Counted from the stretch's first letter, positions 33,301 through 43,839 are shown. The stretch: 64,000 bases of DNA from Pieris napi (GCF_905475465.1 NC_062245.1:10726001-10790000); one strand, 5' to 3'. Notes: generated from the letters alone by a model not told the origin. A program made the numbers and translations.

Positions 33301-34491
33301 TATTATACCTCGTTCATCTATTATTAATAAATATATATTTCTAATTTTTTTCTTGAATAATTATTTACAGTTAAATCGTATTGTTTTACTTTATGTGGTT
33401 CTGTTTTCACTATTTTATTCAACGACAAGAATCAATTAAATTAATATTCCGTTTTCATTAATTTGATTTATTTTATCTATAGGTATGACCTATAGAATAA
33501 AAATACCACTTTCATAGCTTTCATTTTCATACAAATAATGATTAACATGAACAAGGTCATAATGATATCGGCAAGTAGATAGAATGAAGTCATAAGACCA
33601 GTTTTTTTAGAATCCATTATGATAATACTTAGCAGGTGGCGGTTATTTTTATCCGACTCCGCGAAAATGATAATTCACAACTTTAAATTTTTGTACCTAT
33701 ATGTACATAATACGTAAACAGTGGGTTTTTTAACGCCGCTTATAAAGAATATAATAATAAATGTAGATTTTAATTAATTCTTGCAACAACTTGCAAATTA
33801 GAAGAAATATTTAAAAGAAATAAAAAATTAATATAATTTGAAAGCGTTCATATTTTATATACAAAAATCATTAAAAAAAAAATTTTCTGCTACATTTTCC
33901 CTCACAGCCATTTCATATAAAAAATGTACGGTCATATTTATAAACATACGTCTTCAAGCCTCTAATAAACGTAATAAAAAACTTTCTTAGCTTATTGCTT
34001 ATTTATAAGCCCATAAAGTACTGTACTGTACTGTGTACTGTTTTTATCTATATAGTAAAATTAATTAAGAGTAAATATTGAAGTTTTAACCGGAAGTGTT
34101 CCTCGACTAATTTATTTTGTTCTTTTTTTCTTTTACTTTTTATTGAGATAATTAGTTGTTTATATTTACTACATAATTTAGTTAAAACCTAAGTTCTAAC
34201 TTCTATCTTCTTTATAATTAAAAAAACCGAGGTTATCATTTCGACGTATTTTAGTAAATTCTGTCAAAATTAAAATAATACACTTTAAAGGCGAATAGCC
34301 TTAAAAAAATAGTGCGCCGAATCAGGCATAGTTATGAAAAAATAAATCTTACCCAAGCTCCATGGGCGGGCAGTTCTGGGCGGCAATATCTCGGGGGTCC
34401 TTCAGGAAGACTACGATTATGGAGATATTATCCTCCGAGCCTTCCCTCTTCGCTTGAAGTATCAGACGCTTTGTCACTGCTTTCAAGTCAT
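18347..34491 (-). CDS. PP2C-type phosphatase C-terminus with long MAP-like disordered tail (5' partial)
   Basis: Minus-strand exons in order: 34491-34353, 32936-32725, 31154-30976, 30229-29993, 29813-29649, 22852-19758, 19580-19472, 18505-18347 (TGA stop). All have GT..AG borders and compatible phases, giving about 1,430 residues of open frame. Exon 1 of this set ends a PP2C domain (GSEDNISIIVVFLKDP, with the metal-binding Asp of the last PP2C motif). The best family fit is the PPM1E/PPM1F (POPX) group, by inference. The rest is low-complexity: acidic blocks, a PAM2-like motif, a 12-residue Ser-Pro repeat array and a Lys/Pro/Ala-rich basic tail like those of microtubule-associated proteins. 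The catalytic core exons are not visible, so the 5' end lies further right or outside. Alternatively, exons from 31154 onward could be a separate MAP-type gene with its own promoter near 31.4-31.9 kb. Confidence 0.72.
19267..19350 (-). repeat. LINE 3' terminal fragment (CR1/jockey-like)
   Basis: The plus strand reads 'aggaggcaaacgggcaggag', 'gctcatctgatgttaaggga' and 'catgcccatggacactcaca', the complement of the common LINE tail. It lies in the last intron of the phosphatase-tail gene. Confidence 0.65.
19758..22852 (-). CDS. giant exon of the phosphatase-tail gene (acidic, Ser-Pro repeat, basic Ala/Pro/Lys tail)
   Basis: A 3,095-base exon entirely open in one frame, about 1,031 codons. It begins with VFQTQSETNPFSIEGN and DLFERLKNKERDPMSM. 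Counting from the first internal Met (22762): residues ~1-300 are rich in Asp/Glu/Asn, ~300-480 hold many SPLP/SPEP pairs, ~530-670 are a tandem array with a 12-residue period (pattern ESPxPxQESxxx), and ~755-1002 are Ala/Pro/Lys/Thr-rich and strongly basic. The last part is markedly GC-rich against the AT-rich surroundings. The layout (acidic N-part, short repeats, basic proline-rich end) resembles MAP4/Map205-type microtubule-binding proteins, an inference from composition only. The many Ser-Pro sites suggest proline-directed kinase control. Confidence 0.85.
20750..21165 (-). repeat. tandem 36-bp coding repeat (12-residue Ser-Pro unit)
   Basis: About eleven degenerate copies of a 36-base unit encoding ESPVPVQESVVT-like dodecamers. 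One unit (ESPAPLQEESVAR) has an extra codon. Copies differ by point changes, so the array is not freshly homogenised. Confidence 0.85.
23200..23342 (+). pseudogene. C-terminal remnant of a Tigger-like transposase
   Basis: An open segment with the helical pattern of Tigger/jerky C-termini, TGA stop at 23340-23342, followed by AATAAA near 23369. No DDE core is present. Confidence 0.5.
23488..24052 (+). repeat. 5' LTR of BEL/Pao element
   Basis: 565-base direct repeat beginning TGGTTGCGCC and ending CGCGCCGCCA (TG..CA). It appears identical by eye to 28767-29331. Preceded by TATTG (23483-23487), which is repeated after the other LTR (29332-29336). A possible primer-binding site starts TGGTCCAAACGAGCC at 24061, eight bases after the LTR. 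Confidence 0.93.
24345..27683 (+). CDS. BEL/Pao Gag-Pol open frame (gag mostly deleted; protease, RT, RNase H, start of integrase)
   Basis: 1,112-codon frame. Residues ~1-130 look like the N-terminal part of a BEL Gag, followed with little spacer by an aspartic protease segment (ALLDSASQSNF, active-site Asp ~190). No CCHC zinc knuckle is seen, so the middle of gag is missing with the frame kept. The reverse transcriptase has YMDD at ~605, and RNase H has the FADAS motif at ~777. The frame ends just after the His pair of the integrase zinc domain (HKLNCHAG) with a TAA at 27681-27683. Comparison with the usual BEL layout indicates a deletion there that removed the Cys half of that domain and shifted the frame. 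Confidence 0.88.
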   Translation: MPKSDKISESTDLAIDIQLVLLEQKRNTIFIYLQEVFDLSKDADCDPLMRENFLDASSNIETLRSDFIKILDDYNNRLLSLNHKATPEYKSLIAFERLYSRVKSLVSLYSCSANKTDKDTPRRLKPYLHPIDSSTANKGRTSVIPTQPHDVTLCSLSHCNASRAPTTLLLATARVVVFDSQGREHNVRALLDSASQSNFASRSLCQRLGLETNQKPSCSVVKGIGGTTKPILSSVSVKFFSRFDLSVCFSMDSLVVDKVTECLPTVSVDISSLINFNNLPLADDTYAAPGDIDLLIGASIFPHLLLSRKVQGQSDCLSPLALETVLGYVIVGSAPALVDNHASVSYCCATDPLDAAVRKFWQIEEVSAPQLLSPDDKACEDIYSSTTTRDTDGRYMVALPFKEDVFSLGDSFKKSKNRFLCLERKMQASPKLKEAYDNVISEYLNKGYISPAPLDTEETRNLPSYTIPHHGIIREDKLTSKLRIVLDGSSKSSSQISLNDILYNGQNLQGNLFHIIVNFRLFRIALSADIRQMFLCIGVRPCDRRFQRILYRFSPQEPLKVYEFNRVCFGLKSSPFHALRTIKQLVLDEGASYPRAQQTVNTGLYMDDFVYSIDNEDEAISTAAEVIALMKAGQFDLVKWTSNSQRVLDSITPSHRLSAVKEFDDSDSHKVLGLCWSPATDNFSLKICTTAESCTKRTILSCVARIWDVMGFVAPVVLYAKLLIKQLWLCECDWDDIPPDHIIQQWSRFKEELPLLGEIKIPRHVGIASGDVVTVVGFADASERAYGGVVYFHVRDSQGLRKNSFSLISAKSKVSPRKVVSLARLELCAILVLSNLIANVINACNNRINIDRVFAFSDSTVALCWVHSSPHRWDTFVANRVSKIQNEFPPQTFYHIAGHENPADCLSRGLSPAQIIDHPLWFCGPQWILSDPSFWPVTDFNPSTVSQPPEVKKHVTLFTAEDCEKVEKSFLITLANRFSSWSKLLRIVVYICRFVKLLPRRSTIIAADLDYAENLILSDLQRSHFFNEIASLRTGKRCTPAFQRLKPFLQNKLLRVGGRLSNADIKFDSKHPLILPRKGHILNLIVDYYHKLNCHAGPELLMSILRQKYTSR
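27684..28605 (+). pseudogene. BEL/Pao integrase core and C-terminus (separated by deletion/frameshift)
   Basis: Continues pol in a different frame: TGTDYAGPF (first catalytic Asp), YSDNGTNY (second Asp), FGGNWE (Glu), then the tail up to the stop at 28603-28605. The three catalytic positions are intact but the zinc-binding Cys pair is missing upstream and no start codon serves this frame. About 160 bases separate the stop from the 3' LTR. Confidence 0.85.
28767..29331 (+). repeat. 3' LTR of BEL/Pao element
   Basis: Direct repeat of 23488-24052, read as identical over 565 bases. Followed by TATTG (target duplication). Confidence 0.93.
29993..30229 (-). CDS. exon with PAM2-like motif (phosphatase-tail gene)
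   Basis: A 237-base phase-0 exon of 79 codons. Residues SPLNPDAPVFVPG (about 30154-30197) fit the PAM2 consensus (Leu-Asn-x-x-Ala-x-x-Phe-x-Pro), the short peptide that binds the MLLE domain of cytoplasmic poly(A)-binding protein and of UBR5/EDD. The motif is flanked by Ser-rich and acidic sequence, as usual for PAM2. It suggests that this protein touches mRNP or translation complexes, which is inference. Splice borders are clear on both sides (cag / GTAAGT). Confidence 0.75.
31370..31910 (-). promoter_or_regulatory. CpG-rich block, candidate internal promoter
   Basis: Two GC- and CpG-rich islands (31380-31490 and 31780-31900) stand out in an AT-rich intron between exons 32936-32725 and 31154-30976. 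Their position just upstream of the acidic exon would suit an alternative promoter for the MAP-like part of the gene. No TATA box or start is assigned. Confidence 0.35.
33040..33178. repeat. CT/CA compound microsatellite
   Basis: Alternating (CT)n and (CA)n runs with small interruptions over about 140 bases. The overlapping open frames (His/Thr/Ser/Leu repeats) are artefacts. Located in an intron of the phosphatase-tail gene. Confidence 0.95.
34353..34491 (-). CDS. last exon of PP2C phosphatase domain
   Basis: A 139-base exon reading DLKAVTKRLILQAKREGSED and then NISIIVVFLKDP. The G-S-x-D-N-(I/V)-x-V-I-V-V pattern is the terminal metal-binding motif of PPM/PP2C Ser/Thr phosphatases, with its invariant Asp. 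Acceptor tttatacag and donor GTAAGA are clear. The exon ends in phase 2 and joins in frame to 32936. All earlier PP2C motifs (for example DGHGG) are absent from readable sequence upstream to 64000, so these exons are further away or were missed. Confidence 0.78.
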
Positions 34492-35236
34492 CTGTATAAA
34501 AAAAACGTATAATTATTCTCTTAATCAAATGTTTTTTTTTAATATTACGATTTATATTTCATTTGTCATTTGTTTTATTTCCGTAGTAAAATTATAAAAA
34601 TGGCTATTATTTAGCATTATTATTTATTTTTATTATTCCAAAGCAATTCAGCCCTGAAGATTAAAATTTGTCATTTTACGTAGAACCTCATATCTCGCTA
34701 TCAAATAAATAAATACGTCACACATTTATTAATAACACTATCATTGGCAAATTTATTATAGGGCTATTTAATATAAACAATTCAAGAGATCCGCCTTCAC
34801 ACGTGTCTTTAGAGAGAATAAGTGACCTTGGACAATAATTGCGAGGGTACATATAACTGTTGTTTAGTATCGCTCTCTCAACACTTAGATCCAATCGGGG
34901 TTGACTAATTACTGTAATAACTTTGATGTATTTCCCCCCACTTCCCCTCAAATGTAACAGTATATATTCAAGTATCATGAGCGCTGTCTATAATTATTAA
35001 TTTCGAAAAACTAGATATACAGGCCACAAAGTAGGTACGAAATATATTAACTTTATTCAAAAATATATAGCTTCAAGAAGTAATATTAACCTAAAGTTAA
35101 AACATGACTCATTCTATTTCGAAGTCGAATCACTCACATCATGCTCGGTTGGCTTGGGTTTTGTAGTCGATTAAAAATATAAGAACCTAAGCTTTGTCTA
35201 TGGACAGATTTAGTATCCATACATATTAAAAAAACG
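34492..35236. other. non-coding, nothing recognised
   Basis: AT-rich sequence upstream of the PP2C exon. It is the intron preceding that exon. No motif or repeat recognised. Confidence 0.4.
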
Positions 35237-35372
35237 CTGGGGGCTAGACAAGGTGTCTTAACAGTAGTATATGTACTGTAAAATTTATCGACACGAGCTG
35301 TCATTTTCATACAAATTTAGTCTTCCACTTTCTACATACACTACTCTTAAGGCATCTTGACTAAGGCCCCAG
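35237..35372. mobile_element. small MITE with CTGGGG ends
   Basis: 136-base element with imperfect inverted ends of about 35-40 bases (left CTGGGGGCTAGACAAGGTGT, right complement CTGGGGCCTTAGTCAAGATG). The interior matches 17095-17194. Target duplication not identified. Confidence 0.6.
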
Positions 35373-38300
35373 TATACAACATTTCATAACAGCGCAATTA
35401 TCTCAGCATCTAGCATCTTACGACGTCTATTATGTCTGCAATTTGTTGCAGCACAATGGTGAATAACCGTCGGATATGGAGTAACGATGTTTATGTTTGC
35501 CACCTATGATGTCCTTGTTCAGACTTAAACTAGCGTGAGTCAGCCTTTGTGCCACAGCACCTGAGTCACAATTCCGTTACTAGACGTATTTCGACATATA
35601 ATTATACACTCAAGTCGCCCATTAAACTATCTGTAGTGGTAGATTATTCATTATATGTATATCTAAAGAATAATGCAACATTAATACTATGTATTAATTT
35701 GATTATTAAACGGCTGATTTAGGGAAGCATCACACAGCGTCTGATTATGGTATATATTTTTTTGCTAACTGTACTTAAGCATTATGCACGATTCTGAGTA
35801 TAGCTATTTATCTTTTATTAAAGGTATTAATTAATTTAGAACGTGGCTTGTGCTTACAAGAGACGATTAAATTTGCTATCCTACTTCAAATTTTTTTGGA
35901 ACAGAGAAAGAACTTTTCCATTAATATTGTTTAGTCTTTATTTAGGTGAACATTGCCATAGACACGTTTAATTACCTCTTATCACTAAAATTCGGTATGT
36001 AAATTAAATAAAAGGTCAAAAGTTGCGTGCTAACTTATGAATTATAGCGAGAAATTTTAGCAAAAACAAATATTTGCGTGATGGCATCATTACTAATTAG
36101 CCACATCGACACTCCTTCGGGGCGTGACAAAGTAATGGGTTTAAGTAATACGTAAAACACCGGTTATTTTGACAGCATGCAGTAGACGCGCCTTGACTTT
36201 GCTAGGTGCGGCACGTCTACACACTTGCTTTTTAGTTTCCCTGTCTGGCCACCTGCCAAACGCTGTCTGCATTTAGTATTTCATCAAAAGCAATAATGTT
36301 TTTACTTTGAATTATACCTACGACAATCGATATCTTGAACCAATTGAAAATTCCGGAAATTAAGTTGTAAATACTTAAGACATACGTGACTGAAATTATC
36401 ATTGTAAGTGCACTTTCAGTACTAAAAAGTAAACAAAGTAGGGAATGCAGTATTGATAATGCTAAACCACGAGCTGAATGATATATTATTTTCCTGTTAG
36501 GTTGCGATGTGCAATGAAGATGAACACATCGACGCCTATGGTCCGATTAACGGTGATATTGCTGGAATGCGTAGCCGCTCGGCCATTGTTCTTTACAAGC
36601 AAAAACCAATCACGAAACAACACCTGCATAAGCTTTACGAATCAAAAGTGACGTCACAGATATAAAAATAGTTGCAGGAAGATATAGTAATATCGTTAGA
36701 GGTGAGGAAACTATTATAGGATAAATTAATTCCAATGAAGCAGACAATGTTCTAGTAATACTGCGCGCGACGTTCTCATTTAATTAATCTCGTATGATGC
36801 GCTTTTCTTTATTGCTTGAAACCTTATTACTTAGCGGATAGGCCCGATAGGCAATAGGAGTATTAGGAGCAAAATTAAATCAGGGAGGGGGGTGGTAGCG
36901 GCAGGTGGCTGAGACGGAGGATCGAGTGCAATTTGCTAGCGAGTTCCTCCGGTCCGATGCAACCCGCAATGCGCGAAGCATCCGTTCGGAAATTACAAAT
37001 TTGCCTTTCCTCCGTATTACAAAATAGTAAAATCAAAATATCGTATAAAAATTTACTTTTTGCTTTTTAATCCACCGCGTTTCAAATCCTAACACTTCAA
37101 CACGCCGTAGCTTTCAATTTGCAAATTGCACTTTCAATTTTACCGTATTACGTGGAATTCTATACATTTCGAACCGTAAACGTACACCATACACATAGAC
37201 TTTTCATCTACTTAGTGAAAGCTCTTGAAACTGCATATAAACTACACGGCATGCAGGAGACAGGATGGGGAGTCGTGACCCCCCAGACGCCATTGCTCAA
37301 AGGTACCTGCGATTCAACTGCACGTGAAATTCAACCACGTCAAGGCTGCACAGACGGCTCTATTAAATTTCCTCCGTAAGAGCCTTGTTATTCAAATTAT
37401 TTATACGTACTTTTACTATTTCAATATAAATTCTCTCTAAAGTTTTGTATTTTGACTAAAGTATTTTAAACATTGCTTTTCAGCTCAAATAAATTAAACC
37501 ATTAATATGAACTGACAACAATTTAATAACTTTAGTAAACGATATTGCAATAACCTCCGTGATTAAATTTATTAGGAAATTCCGTAGACAAAGCCATTAG
37601 AACGATGATATTATCACGGTATCGCTTTCAGAAAGTGGTTGTCTAAACAAGAAATAAACATGACACTGTATGTGGTCAAACAGTAGATCACTGCGGCATA
37701 CTCGGATATAACAGAAGGCCAATATGAAAACGAGTTGTTATGTCACAGCTGGAACGAATCAATATGGCCAGCTTCACTCCAAATCTGAAGTGTTAATTAA
37801 ACGTTAACGTAAATAAACTCGAGCGTGAAAACGTAAAGGGTCGGATATTTACGGATACATTATCGTAGGAAAACAAACTTGACGCTACCACTTGAGCCCG
37901 GTCTCTAATATAGCTAAAGTCGTCTCGTTTCAGCGGTGGACGGCACTTGACAAATATGAAAACCTCGTGAAGGCTTTCAGAATGCACGATAAAAAGTGGA
38001 CTTGCATTAAATGCAGAAAAATCTTAATGCAATTCTGGATAGAAATAACACCTGATTTAAAACTACAGCAAAGATCTTAGAATTACTAATAATGCGCTAC
38101 TTATTGAACTTCTAGACTAATCAAACACTGAAAAGCTTTATCGTCTATCAACAGTAACCGAGAACCAATTAGCCCATTAGCGTGAACATTGAAACGCAAT
38201 AAAATGTTAAGAGAACTTTAACAGTGCCTTGTTCAGCGTCGGCCGTTAATTGGTGAAGGGTGAAGGACGGAAGAGCAACGTGGAGTCGGGAGGACCTCTA

Positions 38301-39837
38301 ATTAACGCTCGAAGCACACCGATGCGATTGGCCTCAACTAATTGGGACTGTCTGTGACCAGTCGCGCAAATGCGCACTTTTTAATCTATGCTCCCACCTG
38401 CGAGTTATTTTTTTGCATCTAGAAATTCAGATTTATCTAAGGTAACACAAGTATAGCTTACAAATACATAAATGAGTTCTACTTATTTAATTTTGGGTTT
38501 ATTGCCGTTCAATTTTTCTTTAAATGTCGCGTTGATAAATTTTAGTAGAATACTCTCATCAAAAACAACGATTCTTAAAACACTGCAATTACAAATATTA
38601 CACATAACAAGTGTGAAATGGTAAAACAATAGAATGAAAAACGAGCCAAATTGCAAAAATAAACGAAACGAAAGATGAGAATCGGCACAACTGAATGGTG
38701 TACCGGGAAACGTTATAATTTATAACAAACGCTTGTTACAACATACATATATAGAAGTTATATCTATCATTACTATCATTTAAGGATTAATGCATAGATG
38801 TTACAAGGAAAATTATTTTCTGAAATTCTAACCACACACAAACTTGCACAGTCTGGCGTATGTTTATAATGCGATCGATATAATGTCCGCTAAAATTGCA
38901 GGGAAAGTAGAACGTTGTCGCATTTCAGATTATCAGCGATAATCAGACGAGCTGCAAAATTAATCTTTATATCAACGGAGTCAAGTATGCAATGTGAATG
39001 TACACACATTTTGTCCCCTTTCATCAAATGCAATAAGCGCTTATCAGGAGTGTAGTATCGATTAGATACAACTGCAAAAATAAAAGCATTATAGAAACTT
39101 AGCTTAATTATTTAAAGTAGTAAAATATGTGACCTCAACGGATAGGCGAAATTATGCCAATCGCCAAACAAAAGCGCTATTTGTCATACATGATTCATGG
39201 CGTGAATTATCGAACATCGCTACAGATCTCACGTCATCCCTGCTCACTTTATGTTCAAAATTTACCCAATACGATCTACAGCTGCATATTAATCACTAAA
39301 GGACAGAATTAGAACGCAGAATACATGAGTGCGTTTTGTATCATCCTCTAAAAATAACGTTTTAACACTAAAAAGTATCGACGATTTAACACAAATGGAA
39401 ATGCCGTGTAAAATAACCGTTACCCTGGATTATTTTGAAACTAGAACGAGAGACAGGCGACAATGACTACGGACGCATAAAGAGAAAAACAATGTATGAC
39501 CACTTTTACGACAGCTATATACCGTAGACATTTCACATAAATAATAGTTATAGAATATATCGAACGCAACAAATTACAAAGAAAGTAACTAATAAAGAAG
39601 CACGGAGAAATCTATGATTGTATTCAATTTAAGTTGCAATTTTCTCAACTAGCAGCTATTCGTTCTAGCTTTCATGATTTACAGCTACTAGATTAAATTA
39701 TTGCACTACCATGACTTGTAGATGCTAACTTGTACATGAATCGTGCAATGCAACAGTAAAATAATAATTACTAAACGAAACAAGAGAACGTTACTCTTCA
39801 GTAGTTCAAAATATTATTGCAACAGTTTCTTTAACAA
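35373..39837. other. non-coding stretch, nothing firmly recognised
   Basis: No convincing exon. Open frames here are short (for example a 54-codon frame at 36510-36664 and an 86-codon frame at 37119-37379) and unlike known families. A single CRE palindrome GTGACGTCAC is at 36649-36658. A moderately GC-rich patch lies at about 36885-37000. Could be intron of the phosphatase gene or intergenic. Confidence 0.4.
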
Positions 39838-39958
39838 CTTTTTTTTTATAGAACAGGAGGCTCATATGATGACACTCTGACATTGTCAGCCTTTTAAGAA
39901 TTGGTATGCTCTTATCTTGAATGACACATTCGGATATACTTCAGTGGGCTGGTTTCAC
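39838..39958 (-). repeat. LINE 3' end fragment (CR1/jockey-like)
   Basis: The plus strand reads 'tatagaacaggaggctcata', 'ccttttaagaattggtatgc' and 'atacttcagtgggctggttt', the complement of the common tail, with internal deletions. Confidence 0.6.
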
Positions 39959-40750
39959 ATTGAGTCCAACACTTCCAACTACAACACATGCAACCTGGCA
40001 ACAAACAGAACTAACTTAGGTTGTTGAACCAAATATTGAACGTGATTTGAGAGGAAATTAGATCAGGAATCCCTACGATCGCCTAGGTCCTACGTGCAGT
40101 TTAATTTGCACGACCGCCGGGGACCCAATCAATTGCAAATAACAATTTCCGAACACACGAAACAGCTTATCGTTGAAAGGCCTGCCTCGTTTCAATTTAA
40201 CGCGTTTGATCGATTCTTGCTGAAACGCGTGAAGTTTTGACTAATCCCTAGTTCCTACAGCTTTATATAGAATACACACAGCACAATTAACAATTTACAA
40301 ATACTTTAGAATCGTAAAACTTAAGTTGCCACCCGTTTTAGACAAAATACTGACGAAAGCCATTAAGCGCCTCAATCCAATATTTTCCTTTTTCATCCTT
40401 TTTTTTAAGTCTCTGCTTTCTGTGCCTTCCGCAATATTATTTCCTTTGCTTATTTATTATTCTTTATTATGTTCTGTCTGACCGGCAGAGCTTAGGACAT
40501 TAGATACAAATTGGATTGAAGTTATAAAGTATCTAAATTGTCTGAATATAATACGGGCCCTTGAAATTCAAATCAATGACCGTTTATCAAGCTTCCTTGA
40601 CTTGTGGGACAACGTTGCAATCTTAAAATTAACTGAATACGGGGTTAATGACCTCCGTTGGTTAAAAATACACGATCTCTGTCCCACGGGCGGTCAAGAT
40701 TAAGTATAATTGTAACTAAAATAATACTTTATAAACGATATCGCGAGGTA

Positions 40751-42055
40751 GGGTAGGGCGGGGCTAGTTGAGCAATTTTTCACTTGCTTGGATATAGCTC
40801 CTCAATGATAAGTCTCAATGAGTTGTTATGTGTCCTGATGGATTAGTAATTTATCCCTTAACAAAAGTGTCCATAGTATTTTTTTGTAACAAGTCCAATA
40901 TAATAGCTACAGATGCTTAAATGCAGAAAGTCAAGTATGCTCAATGTACCCCATAGGTGGGGTAAGTTGAGCAAAGGTATGGGGCAAGTTGAGCACTAAG
41001 AATGTCTAGGCCAAACCATGGGTTCTATGTTAACATGAGATGAAATAAAATATGTGTTAGACAGTCAGCTTCTTATTTATAGTCTTTTATTGACAGAACA
41101 ACAGAATTTAAAGAAGTTTTCTTTGTATAATTAACCGAAACTAGAATCAACAAAACATGAGCATCCATATCTATCCATTACTTCCGATAATTTCTAAAAA
41201 AGATTACCAAGGCTGGTGGGTTCTGGTTTCTGTATGGATAGCTATGATTTTTTTTGTTTTTAAAACATCATCAACCATTCTTTTCGGAAACCTTTTTTGC
41301 AATTCAGCTTGGTGGAATTTCAGCACACTCTTAGGCAAGGCGACGGACGTCTTTTGGAGAAAAATGCCATTTGTAGCAAGATTTTTTTCAACAGTTCTCT
41401 TGTGAGAGAGGATATACTTCCCTCGGTGTTGTATAGCCCATAAATGAATCATCACCTTCATTTAATTTATTTAAAAGTCAACCAATACCGAATTCTTTAG
41501 CGGCGGTATTCACACTTTTTCCCTCATCGTGGACAGCCTTTGCAGCATTATTTAAGTATTCAGTAGTGTAAGAACATCTTGTAGTCTTCCTCTTGTAAGT
41601 CCGCATCCAAACAAAAAATAAAAGATTCATTACTCATCAGTTGTTTAAGTCGTAGAGTTAGTTGAGCTATAGTTGCTCAACTTACCCCAACCCGGAATTT
41701 TAAAAGAAAAGTAGGATTGTAAATAAATGCCTAGAATTAGACCCAAAACCTATTAACAAATCAAAAATACAATAATCTTCTGAAAGATTAACACTCTCCT
41801 GATTGAAAACAGAGAACATTTGACAAAGACAGACGAAAACTTGCGATAAACAATGTTTTTACTTTTTGGTCACAAAATAAACAAAACGCCGTGACACTTC
41901 ACTCACTCGTCGAGCTGCCACTAGCTATCGTGCGATGATTACCTCTCCTACGACTCCTTCTTTTCGCTATTTGATACTCCCGCGTAAGGTGAATAGTTTC
42001 CGAGATATTTCGATTGCCCAACTTGCCCCTATGCTCAACTAGCCCCGCTCTACCC
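40751..42055 (-). mobile_element. pogo/jerky-like DNA transposon remnant with psq DNA-binding domain
   Basis: 1,305 bases between TA duplications. Inverted ends: GGGTAGGGCGGGGCTAGTTG on the left and, complemented, GGGTAGAGCGGGGCTAGTTG on the right, each continuing AGCA; 'gttgagca' recurs inside. On the minus strand near 41604 a frame begins MRTYKRKTTRC and continues EYLNNAAKAVHDEGKSV and NTAAKEFGI, matching the psq/HTH N-terminus of pogo/Tigger-family transposases. It then hits stops and frame changes. A second piece is open at 41461-41204. No DDE core survives. Confidence 0.75.
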
Positions 42056-42964
42056 TATAAATAAATCAAAATTTAATCCTTAATAGGTAATGAATTTTAA
42101 AATACCAAAATTTGATTAATTTATTGTATTAGTAGCTAGGTGTGAGGAAAAACCACAGATTTTGTTTGTTTATATCCCTCTAAGTGTTAGAGAAAAACAT
42201 ACCATCGTATCCTAGACAAAAATAGAACCTACCTTCACCTGTTAGGTTATCGTCTCATAAAATTCGGTTCATCCGAGGCAGATGGCAAGCTATCGGCTCG
42301 TGAATCGAGGATTCGTCACGACGTAAAACGTGAGGGGAAACAGCAAAGATAAAGTACATAGGTACAACGTTGTCGAAGATCAGAAACATGCCTCTTGTTT
42401 ATAAGTAATTACCGCTATAAATTCTTAGATACAACGGCGAACGCAAACTTTATCCTAATTAAAAATCTCGTTAATTACCGTCTTATAATAACAATTGAAA
42501 ATAGTTTTTGCTAACTTCACTCTTCGTCATTCGCGTGAACACTGTTATTGTTTCAACATTTTCATAGTAATTACCGCGTCAATTTGATAATATATTTTAA
42601 CGATTATTAAAGACTATTATTTTATTAAACAATTCTTCATATAAATCCTCAGTATAAATGATGCATTACTTCGCAAAGTTTCAGCGTTTCAGCGTAAAGT
42701 CGGTCGAGCGAATTGGGTAATGCATCCGAAACTCGGTCGTGATGATGGTTTTCAACCGCTTTCACGAGGCTATATGCTAGCGCCCGCCTACGCCTTCTTT
42801 ACATACAATCATTGAGCCGCTTACTGCATTGCAGGGTTGTCTACTGACTTGAAAAAAATATTCTTCTGCTATCCTAAGACACTTAATGTCCTATGTTAAT
42901 ACATAATAAGACGAATGTTTAAAGTGTAATATACAATTGTAATGTTTAAATAACTTTATTTCTC

Positions 42965-43377
42965 ACTAGCGGCCCGTCCCGGTTTTGCACGGGTAGAGAT
43001 TTATCTTTTAAACATTTTGGCATAAACGTACAGTAAATGCGGACATACCTCAATAATTATGTATTTAGCAATAGTGTATCACTGGCACCTTTTGTGTACG
43101 GGACTTGATGAAAACAAAATGATAACAGAATAAATTACATCAACTGGTAAATTTTTTAAATATTTCACTGAGGTTTAGAATTCCTTATTTTTTTTTTACT
43201 ATGAAATCCTTATTTTTTTCTTGCAATTAAAATAGACTATATTAATCAGTGATAATGTAGCATTCAAACGTTGAAATAATTTTTAAAATCGGTCCAGTAC
43301 TTTTTGAGCCAATTCGTTACAAACATACTTACAAAGAAATCTTTCCTCTTCATAATATTAGTATAGCTATAGATTAC
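42965..43377 (+). repeat. non-LTR interspersed repeat (RTE/SINE-like)
   Basis: Starts 'ctagcggcccgtcccggttt' and 'tgcacgggtagag' and ends 'tcataatattagtatagcta', with 'ttcaaacgttgaaat' and 'atcggtccagtactttttga' before the end. This is a very common dispersed element in insects. Name by recognition only. Confidence 0.55.
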
Positions 43378-43839
43378 AAAATGATATTGATTTACATGAG
43401 AAACTTTTAATATAATTTAGTCCTAATTTTAGTTTTCTTATGTATCTTTAACGCCATTTTATATTTATTAAACACACCAATATTTCGAAATTTAGACGGT
43501 AATTAATTTTTTAAATTGGAATCGCATGATAATTAAATAATATTCTATACGTTGGATTAATTTTGCTATGGTGGCAACCATAATAAGCAAGCACAATGCC
43601 CCGTCCCACATCGCAAGTGTCTGAGTCAGCGTCGGCGCCGGCGAATGTTTACAATTGACACGATTGATGGCACTCACAGAAGCCGGCTTCACGAAGAGAT
43701 TTCACACAATTATGCTAAGCGAATTCGCCAATTGATTTACCTACGTATCAGAATTTTATGACCCCCAATAGAGATTATTTTCGACTTTCCAGTAGTTTAC
43801 ACCACATAATGGTAACTTATAGGTATAAAAAGTCACTTT

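Noticed and set aside
36510..36664. 54-codon plus-strand ORF (starts MCNEDEHIDAYG)
   Set aside because: Short, no family resemblance, no clear splice context. It could be real but cannot be supported.
43492..43692. 66-codon minus frame with a GC-richer patch (AMWDGALCL)
   Set aside because: At first resembled a PP2C-type W-D motif, but the surrounding residues do not fit and there are no convincing splice borders.
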